Assembly (NCBI GenBank): GCA_947623655.1 | Contig: CANQHG010000003.1 | Span: 40,847 to 104,846 of the forward strand | Reading direction: 5' to 3' | Length of the DNA stretch: 64,000 nucleotides | DNA from: an uncultured Clostridia bacterium | GTDB lineage: Bacteria > Bacillota > Clostridia > Christensenellales > Borkfalkiaceae | In this document: positions 34,943-44,212 of the stretch, piece by piece | How positions within the stretch are numbered: position 1 is the stretch's first letter | Layout of the letters: each line of letters starts with the position of its first letter | Position numbers and translations under genes: made by a program | Notes under the pieces: generated by a model | What the model was told of the DNA's origin: nothing | The model's database searches: none | Seen by the model: only the letters and a program-made list of their open reading frames with translations

Positions 34943-37558
34943 ATGCGGCTGTTTCGTAAAAAAACAGAAAATACGGAGGAGAACGTCTCCTCTCCCGCCC
35001 CCGCTCCCGTCAAACAAGAGGAGAGCCCCGCAAACGCGCGGAGTTTTTCCGAGCGCATGCTCGACCACGGCGGGATCGGGCAGACTACAGACGCGCAAAA
35101 AAACCGCAAAACGCTTTTAAAGAAGTTCAAAAAGTCCCGATCGATCCCCACGGATGCGCCCGAGCGCTTCACGCCCGATCTCGACAAAGGGCTTTCACAA
35201 GAACAGGTAGAACTCAGGTTCAACCAATTTCTCTTTAACGACGTCAATAAAAAATACTCCAAATCGTATGCGAGCATTCTCGCAGGCAACATCTTTACCT
35301 TTTTCAACCTGCTCTGCGTGATCGTTGCCGCCGCCCTCATTTACGCGGGCGCGAGCATCAGCCAATTTTTATTCGCGGGCATTTTCGCCGTCAATCTTCT
35401 CATCGGCATCATACAGGAAATTCTTGCAAAGCGGCAGATCGACAAGCTCTCCGTGCTCGTCTCTTCTTCGGTAAAGGCCGTGCGCGGCGGCGTGAAAACG
35501 GAAGTGCCCGTCAACGAGATCGTCGTCGACGACGTGCTCATCCTCGAAGCGGGACAGCAGATCCCCGCCGACTGCATGCTTGCCGAGGGCGTTGTGGAAT
35601 GCAACGAATCTCTTCTCACGGGCGAGTCCGTTCCCGTCAAAAAGGAGATCGGCGACATGATGTACGCGGGCTCCTTTGTGGCGAGCGGCGCCTGCCGCGT
35701 GCGCGTGGAAAAAGTGGGGCGGGGCACCTATCTGAATTCCCTCACCTCCCGCGCCAAAAAGTATAAAAAACCGCGGTCGGAGATCATGAATTCCATTCAT
35801 CTCTTTATCCGCGTCATTGCCGTTCTCATCGTCATCATCTCGGCGATCACCGTGTTCATCAACTGGAAAGCGACGGAAAACGTCTCGGCGACCATCATCG
35901 CGACGGCGGCAGTCGTCGTGGGCATGATCCCCTCGGGGCTTCTTCTCCTCACATCCATAGCGATGGCCGCGGGCGTGAGAAGACTCGCAAAAAAACACAC
36001 CCTTGTGCAGGACCTCTACTCCCTCGAAATGCTCGCCCGCGTCGACGTTCTCTGTCTCGACAAGACGGGCACGATCACCGACGGACGAATGACGGTGAAC
36101 GACTGCATGATTCTCAACAATTACACCGACTACTCTCTCGAAGACATCATGGGGAGCATGCTGCGCGCCCTCGAAGACAACAATCAGACATCCATTGCGC
36201 TCGAGGCGCGGTTCGGTCACTCCGCCGCCCTGCAAGCGACGGCGAAGATCCCGTTCTCTTCCAAGAGAAAGCTCTCCGCGGTGAGTTTCGGCGAAGTGGG
36301 CACTTTCGTCATGGGGGCCCCCGAGTTTGTGCTCCGCCCCATGCCGCCCAAGATCGAAAAGATCGTCAAGCAATACGCGCAGTCCGGGCTCAGAGTGCTC
36401 GTGCTCGCCTATTCTCCCGCCCAGATCTCGGGGGATAAGCTCCCCTCTCTTCTCCGCCCCATGGCGATCATTACGCTGGCCGACAACGTTCGTCCCGACG
36501 CCGTGGAAACGATCAAGTGGTTCCGCGACAACGAGGTGGAGATCAAGATCATCTCGGGCGACAACCCCGTCACCGTCTCCGAAGTCGCAAGGCGCGTGGG
36601 CGTGAAAGACGCGGGAAGATATATCTCTCTCGACGGGCTCACCGAGGTGGAAGTGCAAAACGTTGCCACGCAATACACCGTATTCGGGCGCGTCACCCCC
36701 GAACAGAAAGCGATTTTGGTTCAGGCGCTCAAAAAGCAGGGCTCTACGGTCGCCATGACGGGGGACGGCGTAAACGATATCCTCGCGCTCAAAGAGGCCG
36801 ACTGCGCCATCTCCGTCGCCTCCGGCAGCGAAGCGGCGCGGAACGTGTCGCACCTCGTCCTCACCGACAACAACTTCCTCAATCTCCCCTCCGTCGTGTA
36901 CGAGGGACGGCGGGTCATCAACAACATCAAGGCTTCCGCTTCCCTCTACATCACTAAGACGCTCTTTATCACGGCGCTCGCGATTTTGTGCGCCTGTCTC
37001 GGGGAAACGTACTTCTTCCAGACGAACAACATGTTGCTCTTCGAAGTTCTCGTAGCGGCATTTCCCTCCGCCGTCGTCACGATCTTCCAGCCGAACGCAT
37101 CGAAAGTCAAGGGAAAATTCATTCCTTTCGTCATGTCGCGAAGTATTCCGGGGGCGCTTACCCTCATTCTGTGCGTCATGACCGTATACGGCGGCATTCG
37201 TCTCTTCCCCGAATCGTTCGGCACGCTCTCCGCGGAATATATGATAGACGGCGAACTGCGGACGCTCATCAATCCGCTCATGACGCTCGCCATAACGTTC
37301 TGCGGCCTCGTCATTCTCTACAGGATCCTGCAGCCTTTTAATCTGCTGCGTATCGCCGTCTATGCGGTCTCTGTCGGCGTGACGATCGTGGTTTTCTCCG
37401 TGCCCGTGCTCGGCAACATCGTGTGGGACGCATGGGACCAGACGGCGTTCGACATCACGAAGATCCTCTTTATGCTCGTCATCATTCTTGCGGCATTCCC
37501 CGTCTCGGGCGCCCTCGTAAAACTGTGCGACATGATGAACCCGTCTACCGAGGAGTGA
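34943..37558 (+). CDS. CtpE-like P-type cation ATPase
   Basis: 871 aa ATP-driven cation transporter. TGESVPVK (about 230), DKTGTITDGRM (about 374) and MTGDGVNDILAL (about 605) are intact. The M4 segment reads GMIPSGLLLLTSIAMA, with Ser where Ca2+ pumps have Glu, and M5/M6 lack the SERCA Asn/Glu/Asp set, so it differs in ion site from the pump at 1403. Overall build and the LLLTSIA..GVRRLA stretch resemble mycobacterial CtpE. About 85 N-terminal residues are polar and low-complexity. Start at 34943 after GAGAGGACACT. Ion unknown. Confidence 0.85.
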   Translation: MRLFRKKTENTEENVSSPAPAPVKQEESPANARSFSERMLDHGGIGQTTDAQKNRKTLLKKFKKSRSIPTDAPERFTPDLDKGLSQEQVELRFNQFLFNDVNKKYSKSYASILAGNIFTFFNLLCVIVAAALIYAGASISQFLFAGIFAVNLLIGIIQEILAKRQIDKLSVLVSSSVKAVRGGVKTEVPVNEIVVDDVLILEAGQQIPADCMLAEGVVECNESLLTGESVPVKKEIGDMMYAGSFVASGACRVRVEKVGRGTYLNSLTSRAKKYKKPRSEIMNSIHLFIRVIAVLIVIISAITVFINWKATENVSATIIATAAVVVGMIPSGLLLLTSIAMAAGVRRLAKKHTLVQDLYSLEMLARVDVLCLDKTGTITDGRMTVNDCMILNNYTDYSLEDIMGSMLRALEDNNQTSIALEARFGHSAALQATAKIPFSSKRKLSAVSFGEVGTFVMGAPEFVLRPMPPKIEKIVKQYAQSGLRVLVLAYSPAQISGDKLPSLLRPMAIITLADNVRPDAVETIKWFRDNEVEIKIISGDNPVTVSEVARRVGVKDAGRYISLDGLTEVEVQNVATQYTVFGRVTPEQKAILVQALKKQGSTVAMTGDGVNDILALKEADCAISVASGSEAARNVSHLVLTDNNFLNLPSVVYEGRRVINNIKASASLYITKTLFITALAILCACLGETYFFQTNNMLLFEVLVAAFPSAVVTIFQPNASKVKGKFIPFVMSRSIPGALTLILCVMTVYGGIRLFPESFGTLSAEYMIDGELRTLINPLMTLAITFCGLVILYRILQPFNLLRIAVYAVSVGVTIVVFSVPVLGNIVWDAWDQTAFDITKILFMLVIILAAFPVSGALVKLCDMMNPSTEE

Positions 37559-37569
37559 AACTTTAAAAA

Positions 37570-37655
37570 TCTACGGCTATCCCCAAAAAAAGGCGCTGAT
37601 TTTATAAAAAGAAGCATTATGCACCTTTTTTGGAAAAAATAGCCGTATTTTTATG
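37570..37655 (+). terminator. long hairpin after the CtpE-like gene
   Basis: TACGGCTAT..CCCAAAAAAAGG pairs with CCTTTTTTGG..ATAGCCGTA, then ATTTTTAT. It lies just past the stop codon and probably terminates transcription. Confidence 0.65.
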
Positions 37656-37695
37656 TATATTTCTCCCAATATTCGCGTTATCACCATTCTTTCGC

Positions 37696-37725
37696 TTGAC
37701 TTGAATGTATATATCATGTTATACT
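37696..37725 (+). promoter_or_regulatory. promoter of the 813 aa lipoprotein gene
   Basis: TTGACT (37696-37701), 18 nt, TATACT (37720-37725); AAAGGAGCG precedes the ATG. Confidence 0.75.
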
Positions 37726-37756
37726 TGTATAAAATCATACAAAAGGAGCGCATGTC

Positions 37757-40198
37757 ATGAAAAAGAAATTGCTTTTCGTGCTCAGTTTTTTCTGTCTCAT
37801 ATTTCTGTTCATTGCCGTCGGCTGCAACGACAATACGCCGCCCGCGGATTCCGACGACGGGCAGACTCCCTCCGGGGAGAGCTATACCGTGACGCTTGTC
37901 TTCGACGGAGCGCGCGGCTCCATTGAGCTCACCCCCCCCGCCGAAAACAACAAATACAGCAAGGGGACGGCGCTCACGGCCGCCGTAACGCCTCTCCCCG
38001 GGCGCGTGCTCAACTCTTTTAAGGCGGACGGCGAGAAAAAGACCCTGGACGGCGGCAAGTATACGTTCACGGTCGAAAAAGACGTTACCCTCGAGGCGGT
38101 CTTTGACACCGTTCCCATGCCTGCCGACGTTTTGGAGAGCCTCAAAGGACAGCGTGCCTACACGGGAGAGGGAACGGAGCTTCATATCTACGACGGCTAC
38201 GACGATTATCCCATTTCCTATAGCTATGTCTATGAAGTCGCATTCGACGGAGATCTTTCGCATCATTCCCAATACGACAATTCGATGAACCTGTATCTTC
38301 ACAACAGGATCTATAAGAATGAAAACGGCAAAGCCGTTTCCTACGCCCGTCTGCTCGACAACACATTCAATGTCACGGCCACAAACGAAGACTTCGGCCT
38401 CTTCGACAATCCTTTCGAAACGCTCTCCGCGGAGGATTTCATCGCCACGGGAGACGGCGGCTACACGCTGACGGACGCCGCAAAGGCCTCGGAAGCGGCG
38501 CGCGCCTTTACGGGCGTGAGCGAGGAAATCGCAAACTTCACGGTTTTTGCGCAAAACGGCAAGGCGTACAGCATCATGATCGACACGGAAAAGGATATCC
38601 GCGGCCACGGCATCACGATGGATTACACCTACAACGCAAACTATTTCTTCGACGTTGCTGAATTCAAAGAACTCGACGGGCGCATCGCCCCCTATCCGAC
38701 GGCGCCCGAGCACGCGGCGCTCAAGGAGGCCCTCGCCGCCGCATCGGCCGCCCAAAGCTACACCTACCATGTGAAAGAGGACGCCGAATATAACTTCTAT
38801 GTGACGGAAAAGGCCATTTATTGCGACGAAGAGAGCGGCGATCTCGGGTACTATCTCTATACCGACGGGCTTGTCCACGAGATCTATCTCCAGAATGAAC
38901 AGCTCATTCTCGGCGATCCTCTGCAAATTCCCTCGGGGTCGGGCTCCGAATATACGACCACTTCCGATCTCGCCTCGCTCAAACCCAACTTCGGCGCCTT
39001 TGCCGCCGAGCTCTTCGAGCCCAAGGGGAACGGCGTATTCGAGATGCACGCCGAGGAGGTCGCGCTTCTCCGCGAGACGGCGCAATTTCTCTGGAACTTC
39101 AACGACTATATGACCATGAGCTTTGCGCAGAGCATCACGATCACCGTGAAAGACAACGTTCTTGCCGAAGTCTCCATCGAAACCAAGCTATATATGTTTA
39201 CCACAACGTTCACGCTCACCTATTCGGACTGGAACGAGACGGAACTTCCCCTGCCGCTTACAGTCCCCGGGGGCAGCGCCACGCCCGCCGGAACCTATCC
39301 CGCCAAATACTACGGCAAATTCGCGGGAAGCACATGGCAGAACGTCGCTTACGCCGCCGAGATCGACGCGTCGGCGATCTCGTTCTCCATCGGCGGCGCC
39401 CCCGCAACGGTGACGAACGTAAACTATGACGCCTCGGCCGACAAAATTCTTCTGACCGTCAACGGGACCGCGTGCAACATCACCCCCGCGGGCGACAAAC
39501 AGACGGTGGATGCGATCACGTTTGCCGCCAACGACAATCAAAGCCTGAGCTCGGCAACGCTCGACCGCGTTCCCGAGGGCGGAGGTACGGGTTCTGTCAC
39601 CATTCCCGAAATGTTCTACGGCGCTTTTGAGGGCGACGACGGCGAGGGCGAGGCGAAAAAGCATTACGAAGTCACGATTGCGGAGAGCGGTATCACCGCG
39701 ACTATAGACGGCGAAGCGATCACGGTAACGGTGACGGGCTATAACGTTCGCTACAAAGAGCTTGCGATCGTCTTCAACGGCACGCCGTGCAACTTGTCCG
39801 TATCGCTCGACCAGAACAATAAGCCCCTGTCCATCAGCATTATGTCGACCAACGATTTCAGTGTCAATCTCACCCTCTACGCCGTGAATGCGGGCGGGCA
39901 GCAGCCTGCCGCCGGCAAAGAAAAATTCTACGGGACATACGAAGGGACCTATACGCCTTACGACGGCGAGACAAGAACGTATCACGTGACGATCACGGCG
40001 GATGGCATAGCGGTGTCGATCAACGGAACGGAGGCGACGGTGACGGAAGTCGGGTACGACGAAGACATGGAGGAATTCACATTCAAAGTCAACGGTGCAG
40101 CGTATTCGATCTCGGCAAATTCCGACGACGCGCCGCTTACCGAGATCGCGCTGTGGTTTGAAATTTTCCATAGTGCAATTCTCACGCGAACAGCGTAA
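37757..40198 (+). CDS. lipoprotein with InlB-type repeat and three C-terminal beta repeats
   Basis: 813 aa, exported and lipid-anchored at lipobox IAVG-Cys23. Residues about 42-118 (YTVTLVFDGARGSIELTPP...VTLEAVFD) fit a divergent InlB B-repeat domain, common in surface proteins. The centre (120-500) is not recognised. From about 510, three units of ~75 residues begin with YYGKFAG, FYGAFEG and FYGTYEG and run through a pattern like ITADGIAVSINGTEATVTEVGY. The same unit occurs at the end of the giant lipoprotein (5151). Start at 37757 after AAAGGAGCGCATGTC. Ligand unknown. Confidence 0.78.
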   Translation: MKKKLLFVLSFFCLIFLFIAVGCNDNTPPADSDDGQTPSGESYTVTLVFDGARGSIELTPPAENNKYSKGTALTAAVTPLPGRVLNSFKADGEKKTLDGGKYTFTVEKDVTLEAVFDTVPMPADVLESLKGQRAYTGEGTELHIYDGYDDYPISYSYVYEVAFDGDLSHHSQYDNSMNLYLHNRIYKNENGKAVSYARLLDNTFNVTATNEDFGLFDNPFETLSAEDFIATGDGGYTLTDAAKASEAARAFTGVSEEIANFTVFAQNGKAYSIMIDTEKDIRGHGITMDYTYNANYFFDVAEFKELDGRIAPYPTAPEHAALKEALAAASAAQSYTYHVKEDAEYNFYVTEKAIYCDEESGDLGYYLYTDGLVHEIYLQNEQLILGDPLQIPSGSGSEYTTTSDLASLKPNFGAFAAELFEPKGNGVFEMHAEEVALLRETAQFLWNFNDYMTMSFAQSITITVKDNVLAEVSIETKLYMFTTTFTLTYSDWNETELPLPLTVPGGSATPAGTYPAKYYGKFAGSTWQNVAYAAEIDASAISFSIGGAPATVTNVNYDASADKILLTVNGTACNITPAGDKQTVDAITFAANDNQSLSSATLDRVPEGGGTGSVTIPEMFYGAFEGDDGEGEAKKHYEVTIAESGITATIDGEAITVTVTGYNVRYKELAIVFNGTPCNLSVSLDQNNKPLSISIMSTNDFSVNLTLYAVNAGGQQPAAGKEKFYGTYEGTYTPYDGETRTYHVTITADGIAVSINGTEATVTEVGYDEDMEEFTFKVNGAAYSISANSDDAPLTEIALWFEIFHSAILTRTA

Positions 40199-40215
40199 AA
40201 AAGCGTTAATATGTA

Positions 40216-40252
40216 AAAACAGCGCAGGCTCGATCGCTTGCGCTGGTTTTTT
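40216..40252. terminator. bidirectional terminator between convergent genes
   Basis: AACAGCGCA, 12 nt, TGCGCTGGTT with A5 and T6 flanks; it serves the lipoprotein gene and the opposing metallophosphoesterase. Confidence 0.8.
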
Positions 40253-40973
40253 ATACCAAAACGGTGACGATAGGAATATGCGGCGGGTCGTTGAAGCGGA
40301 AGGGAAAGCGGCTTCGCCCGATCCCGCGGGAGACGATGAGATCCGTCCCCTCTGCGATCGGATACAACCCCGACGTATACTTCGGAAACAGCCCTTGATC
40401 GGGCGCATAGACGCCGCGACCGAAAATTCTGAACTGTCCGCCGTGCGCATGTCCCGAGAAGATATAGTCGGGGCACAGAATCTTCGCATGGCTCACCGCC
40501 CGTTCGGGATGATGCGCGAGCAGAATTTTCACGCCCGCGCCCTTGAAACGGGGAGAGCCTCTCTTTTCGGTGTCCCCCGCGATGAGAAGATCCGCCCCGC
40601 CGATTCTGACGGGAACGCACACGCCCGTCACATCGTGTGCGCCGCAAGATCTGACAAAATCGGAGATCTTATCGGCGTCTTTATGCCGCGCCTCGTGGTT
40701 TCCCTCCGAAAAGAAGACGGGCATGAGCGAGCACAGCTCCCCGAGGAATTCCCGCGCCCCGCAGCTGCCGAGATCCGCCCTCCGCCACACGAGGTCACCC
40801 GCAATGAACGCGACGTCCACATCTCTGCACTCCATCTCCTTTAAGATCGCGGAGACGTCCGCGCATTGACGGGGAAAGTGAAGATCGCACAGGAGCGCCG
40901 CCCGCACGGAGCACTGTCCGCGTCCCAAAGAAAACTCCTCATACTCCACGCGCTTGTTTTCAAAAAGTCTCAT
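40251..40973 (-). CDS. metallophosphoesterase (YkuE-like)
   Basis: 240 aa calcineurin-fold hydrolase. Motifs: ALLCDLHF near residue 26, IAGDLVW near residue 56, SEGNHEARH near residue 89, LLAHHPE near residue 150 and SGHAHGGQ near residue 172. The GHAHGGQ form is that of the YkuE/LpxH-like group, which in Bacillus acts near the membrane, but no signal peptide is seen here. The ATG at 40973 stands 6 nt after TATAAT and lacks a ribosome site, so the message looks leaderless. Confidence 0.85.
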   Translation of the reverse strand: MRLFENKRVEYEEFSLGRGQCSVRAALLCDLHFPRQCADVSAILKEMECRDVDVAFIAGDLVWRRADLGSCGAREFLGELCSLMPVFFSEGNHEARHKDADKISDFVRSCGAHDVTGVCVPVRIGGADLLIAGDTEKRGSPRFKGAGVKILLAHHPERAVSHAKILCPDYIFSGHAHGGQFRIFGRGVYAPDQGLFPKYTSGLYPIAEGTDLIVSRGIGRSRFPFRFNDPPHIPIVTVLV

Positions 40974-40979
40974 AGTCTT

Positions 40980-41007
40980 ATTATATGCTCGTTTTATGCC
41001 GTTCCAA
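40980..41007 (-). promoter_or_regulatory. promoter of the YkuE-like gene, leaderless geometry
   Basis: TTGGAA (41002-41007), 16 nt, TATAAT (40980-40985), 6 nt, ATG (40973). It overlaps the 3' end of mutY (the mutY stop is at 41018). Confidence 0.65.
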
Positions 41008-41017
41008 ACCCAAAAAA

Positions 41018-42028
41018 TCAGATCACCCACGCTTTGAACGCCTTAAAGGCCGAGGGGATAGCGTAACTGCGCCCGATCTCCTCCGCCGTCGCCCAAAGAT
41101 ATGCGGGGTCTTTTTCTTCCGTCTCGATGTAGGATCCGCGCATGCGCCACTCCACATGGGTAAAGATATGGACGGCGGTCTTCTCCGCAAGCAACTTGCC
41201 GACTTTGGCAGACGGGGCAACGGGGGCGGAAGTTTGCTCGTTGGGGAACTCCCAAAGCCCCTTTAAAAGTCCCTCCGTGCGCTTTCTGATCGCATATTCG
41301 CCGCCGCATTTCAAAACATAGACGTTGAGATATTCCACCCGTCTCTTCTTCTTTTCCGCGCGGACGGGATAGCGCTCTTCCTCTCCCCTCAGATGGGCGA
41401 GGCAAAGCCCGTTCCACGGACATTTTTCGCACAGCGGAGCGCCGTTCGGAATGCACACGATCGCCCCGAGTTCCATGAGCCCTTCGCAAAAATCGGCGGT
41501 CTCGTCGGGATAGACTTGTTTTAAAAGGCAGGTGAAATTTTTTCTGACGGCGGGGTCGTCGACGACGCTCGCGTCCGCAAAAAACCGCGTGAGAATGCGC
41601 AGAACATTGCCGTCGACGGCAGGTTCCCTGAGCCCGAGCGCAATGGACGAAAGCGCCCCCGCCGTGTAATCTCCGACCCCCGCAAGCGATTTTACCCCCA
41701 CCCATGTCCGAGGAGTACCCTCACGAAAAATCGTCTCGGCCGCTTTTTTCAGGTTGCGGGCGCGAGTGTAATAGCCAAGCCCTTCCCATGCCTTTAAAAC
41801 CTCGTCTTCGGGGGCGAGGGCGAGCTCTCTCTCGGTCGGAAATTTTTCCAGAAAGGCGACATATTTTTCTTTCACTGCGTCAACGCGGGTCTGTTGCAGC
41901 ATGAGTTCCGCGACAAGGGCAGTATAGAACGTTCTGTTCTTCCGCCACGGCAGATCGCGCTTGTTTTCGCAGAACCAAGCCAAAAGCATCGGCACCGCAC
42001 GTTGTAATGTTTGAATATCGTATTGCAT
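41018..42028 (-). CDS. mutY: A/G-specific adenine DNA glycosylase
   Basis: Removes adenine mispaired with 8-oxoguanine. 336 aa. Catalytic Glu in ELMLQQTRV (near residue 38); helix-hairpin-helix SLAGVGDYTAGA (near residue 110) and the catalytic Asp in PAVDGNV. The iron-sulfur loop C-x6-C-x2-C-x5-C reads CIPNGAPLCEKCPWNGLC (near residue 192). The C-terminal NUDIX-like domain that recognises 8-oxoG is present (about 230-336). The ATG at 42028 is preferred because the sequence before it is repeat-derived; no strong ribosome site is visible. Confidence 0.93.
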   Translation of the reverse strand: MQYDIQTLQRAVPMLLAWFCENKRDLPWRKNRTFYTALVAELMLQQTRVDAVKEKYVAFLEKFPTERELALAPEDEVLKAWEGLGYYTRARNLKKAAETIFREGTPRTWVGVKSLAGVGDYTAGALSSIALGLREPAVDGNVLRILTRFFADASVVDDPAVRKNFTCLLKQVYPDETADFCEGLMELGAIVCIPNGAPLCEKCPWNGLCLAHLRGEEERYPVRAEKKKRRVEYLNVYVLKCGGEYAIRKRTEGLLKGLWEFPNEQTSAPVAPSAKVGKLLAEKTAVHIFTHVEWRMRGSYIETEEKDPAYLWATAEEIGRSYAIPSAFKAFKAWVI

Positions 42029-42159
42029 GACTATGGAATACGGGAAAGAGCTCCCTGAATTGAAAATTCCGAATTGTGGCGGGGCGTGACCGATGGGGAC
42101 ACGGGTTGAAACCATTGCCCCCCTCCCCCCCTCCTCGGGAGGGGGCAGGTAAGAGGGCC

Positions 42160-42363
42160 GAGTAAAGAAATGTTCGAAACCATTCCAACATCACGGCGCG
42201 TGGCGGGGTTTCCCCGCCTAAGCGCACTCTATTTGGTACCCTACGGGAACCTTATTGTCCTTGCATATAACGCTTCCGCGGCCAACCCGATTGATGAACG
42301 GGGAAGGTTCGCTCGAACACTTTCTTTTCGTAGGCCGCAGGCCGAGCAAAGAAATGTTCGAAA
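42160..42363 (+). repeat. ~204 bp interspersed element, copy 2
   Basis: Same length and order as 33047-33251, inverted relative to it. Ends are near-identical direct repeats (GAG[T/C]AAAGAAATGTTCGAAA). The rest of the 42029-42387 gap has a CCTCCTCGGGAGGGGG palindrome (about 42129-42146) and no gene. Confidence 0.7.
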
Positions 42364-42387
42364 TTAAAGGGAAAGTTCGAATTAAAA

Positions 42388-44052
42388 TCAAAAAAGTCCC
42401 GTAATTTTCCCGTTTCCGTCGATGTCGATATGGCAGGCGGCGGGATCCTTGGGAAGTCCCGGCATCGTCAGAATGTTTCCCGTGAGAACGACGACAAACC
42501 CCGCCCCCGCCGAGACTTTCACACTCCGTACCGTGATCTCAAAATGTTCGGGCGCGCCGAGTTTTGACGCGTCGTCCGAAAACGAATACTGCGTCTTCGC
42601 CATGCACACGGGAAGATCTCCGAACCCGAGCGCGGTGAGCTTTTCGATCTGCTCTTCCGCCTCGGCCGTGTACAAAACGCCGTCCCCGCCGTAGATCTTC
42701 GTCGTCAGAGCAAGAATTTTATCCTTGAGCGGCACATCGGAATTGTAACAATAGCGAAACGCGCTTTCCTCTTGCGCAAGGCGCACGACCTCTTCGGCGA
42801 GCTCCATGCCGCCCTTGCCGCCCTCCGCCCATACAGTGGAGAGCACGGCCTTGACCCCGAGCGCGCGGCATTTTTCGATGACGAGCGCGATCTCGGCGTC
42901 CGTGTCGGCGGGAAAGCGGTTGACTGCGACGACCGCAGGAAGACCGTAAACGTTTTTGATGTTGGAAACATGCCGCAAAAGGTTGGGAAGTCCGCGTTCC
43001 AGAGCTTGGAGATTTTCGGTCGCGAGCTCCCCTTTGCTCAACCCGCCGTGCATTTTGAGGGCGCGGACGGTTGCGACGATGACGACGGCCGCGGGTTTCA
43101 GTCCCGCCGCGCGGCACTTGATGTCGAGAAACTTCTCCGCCCCGAGATCGGCGCCGAACCCCGCTTCCGTCACAACATAGTCGCCGAGTTTTAAAGCCGT
43201 TTTGGTCGCGATGACGGAATTGCACCCGTGGGCGATGTTGGCGAACGGTCCCCCGTGGACGATCGCGGGCGTTCCCTCGAGCGTCTGTACAAGATTTGGT
43301 TTTATGGCGTCCTTTAAGAGCGCGGCCATCGCCCCCGCCGCCTTGAGGTCTCCCGCCGTGACGGGTTTTTTCTCGTAAGTATAGCCGACGATGATGCGTG
43401 AAAGCCGCTCTTTGAGGTCGGAAAGGGAAGTCGCGAGGCACAAGACCGCCATGATCTCGCTTGCGACGGTGATGTCGTAGCCGTCCTTTCTCGGCACGCC
43501 GTTTTTCCCGCCGCCGAGTCCGTCTTCGATGAAGCGGAGCTGGCGGTCATTCATATCCACGCAACGCTTCCACGTGATCTGCACGGGGTCGATGTTGAGC
43601 TCGTTGCCTTGGAAAATATGGTTATCGAGCATGGCGGCGAGCAAATTATTGGCGGCGCCGACGGCATGGAAATCGCCCGTGAAGTGCAGATTGATGTCTT
43701 CCATGGGTATGACTTGCGCATAGCCGCCGCCCGCTGCTCCCCCCTTGACGCCGAACACGGGGCCGAGAGAGGGTTCGCGGAGCGCGACGACCGTTTTCTT
43801 CCCCATGCGGGACAGGCCGTCCGCAAGACCGATGGTCGTCGTCGTCTTTCCCTCGCCCGCGGGGGTCGGGGTGATGGCGGTAACGAGAATGAGCTTTCCG
43901 TTCTCTTTTTTGCGCTCCATGACGGAGAGGTCGATCTTCGCCTTATATTTTCCGTAATATTCGATCTCTTCTTCGGTGAGACCGACTTTGTTTGCGATCG
44001 AAAGAATGTGCTCCGCGCGCGCCTCTTGCGCGATTTCGATATCTGATTTCAT
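42388..44052 (-). CDS. fhs: formate-tetrahydrofolate ligase
   Basis: ATP-dependent synthesis of 10-formyl-THF from formate, feeding purine synthesis and one-carbon metabolism (and the Wood-Ljungdahl methyl branch in acetogens; no other branch genes are in view). 554 aa, full length. P-loop [12 protein letters not shown] near residue 60; the family stretch [24 protein letters not shown] starts near residue 90. Start at 44052 after GGAGGCAGGC. Own promoter. Confidence 0.97.
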   Translation of the reverse strand: MKSDIEIAQEARAEHILSIANKVGLTEEEIEYYGKYKAKIDLSVMERKKENGKLILVTAITPTPAGEGKTTTTIGLADGLSRMGKKTVVALREPSLGPVFGVKGGAAGGGYAQVIPMEDINLHFTGDFHAVGAANNLLAAMLDNHIFQGNELNIDPVQITWKRCVDMNDRQLRFIEDGLGGGKNGVPRKDGYDITVASEIMAVLCLATSLSDLKERLSRIIVGYTYEKKPVTAGDLKAAGAMAALLKDAIKPNLVQTLEGTPAIVHGGPFANIAHGCNSVIATKTALKLGDYVVTEAGFGADLGAEKFLDIKCRAAGLKPAAVVIVATVRALKMHGGLSKGELATENLQALERGLPNLLRHVSNIKNVYGLPAVVAVNRFPADTDAEIALVIEKCRALGVKAVLSTVWAEGGKGGMELAEEVVRLAQEESAFRYCYNSDVPLKDKILALTTKIYGGDGVLYTAEAEEQIEKLTALGFGDLPVCMAKTQYSFSDDASKLGAPEHFEITVRSVKVSAGAGFVVVLTGNILTMPGLPKDPAACHIDIDGNGKITGLF

Positions 44053-44081
44053 GCCTGCCTCCGAATGTTGCTTTCTTGAAA

Positions 44082-44111
44082 AGTATAACAAATTCCCCCT
44101 CGGGTTGTCAA
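44082..44111 (-). promoter_or_regulatory. promoter of fhs
   Basis: TTGACA (44106-44111), 18 nt, TATACT (44082-44087). The spacer forms part of an inverted repeat (CCCCCTC..GAGGGGG, about 44096-44124), which might be an operator. Confidence 0.7.
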
Positions 44112-44212
44112 ATCCTGAGGGGGGAGAATGAAATTGAAAATTTCAAATTAAAAATTGCGGTGAAGTGTCGCTCCGAACAAGCCCCCCCGCTTCAATTTTT
44201 ATGTGCCCTTTC

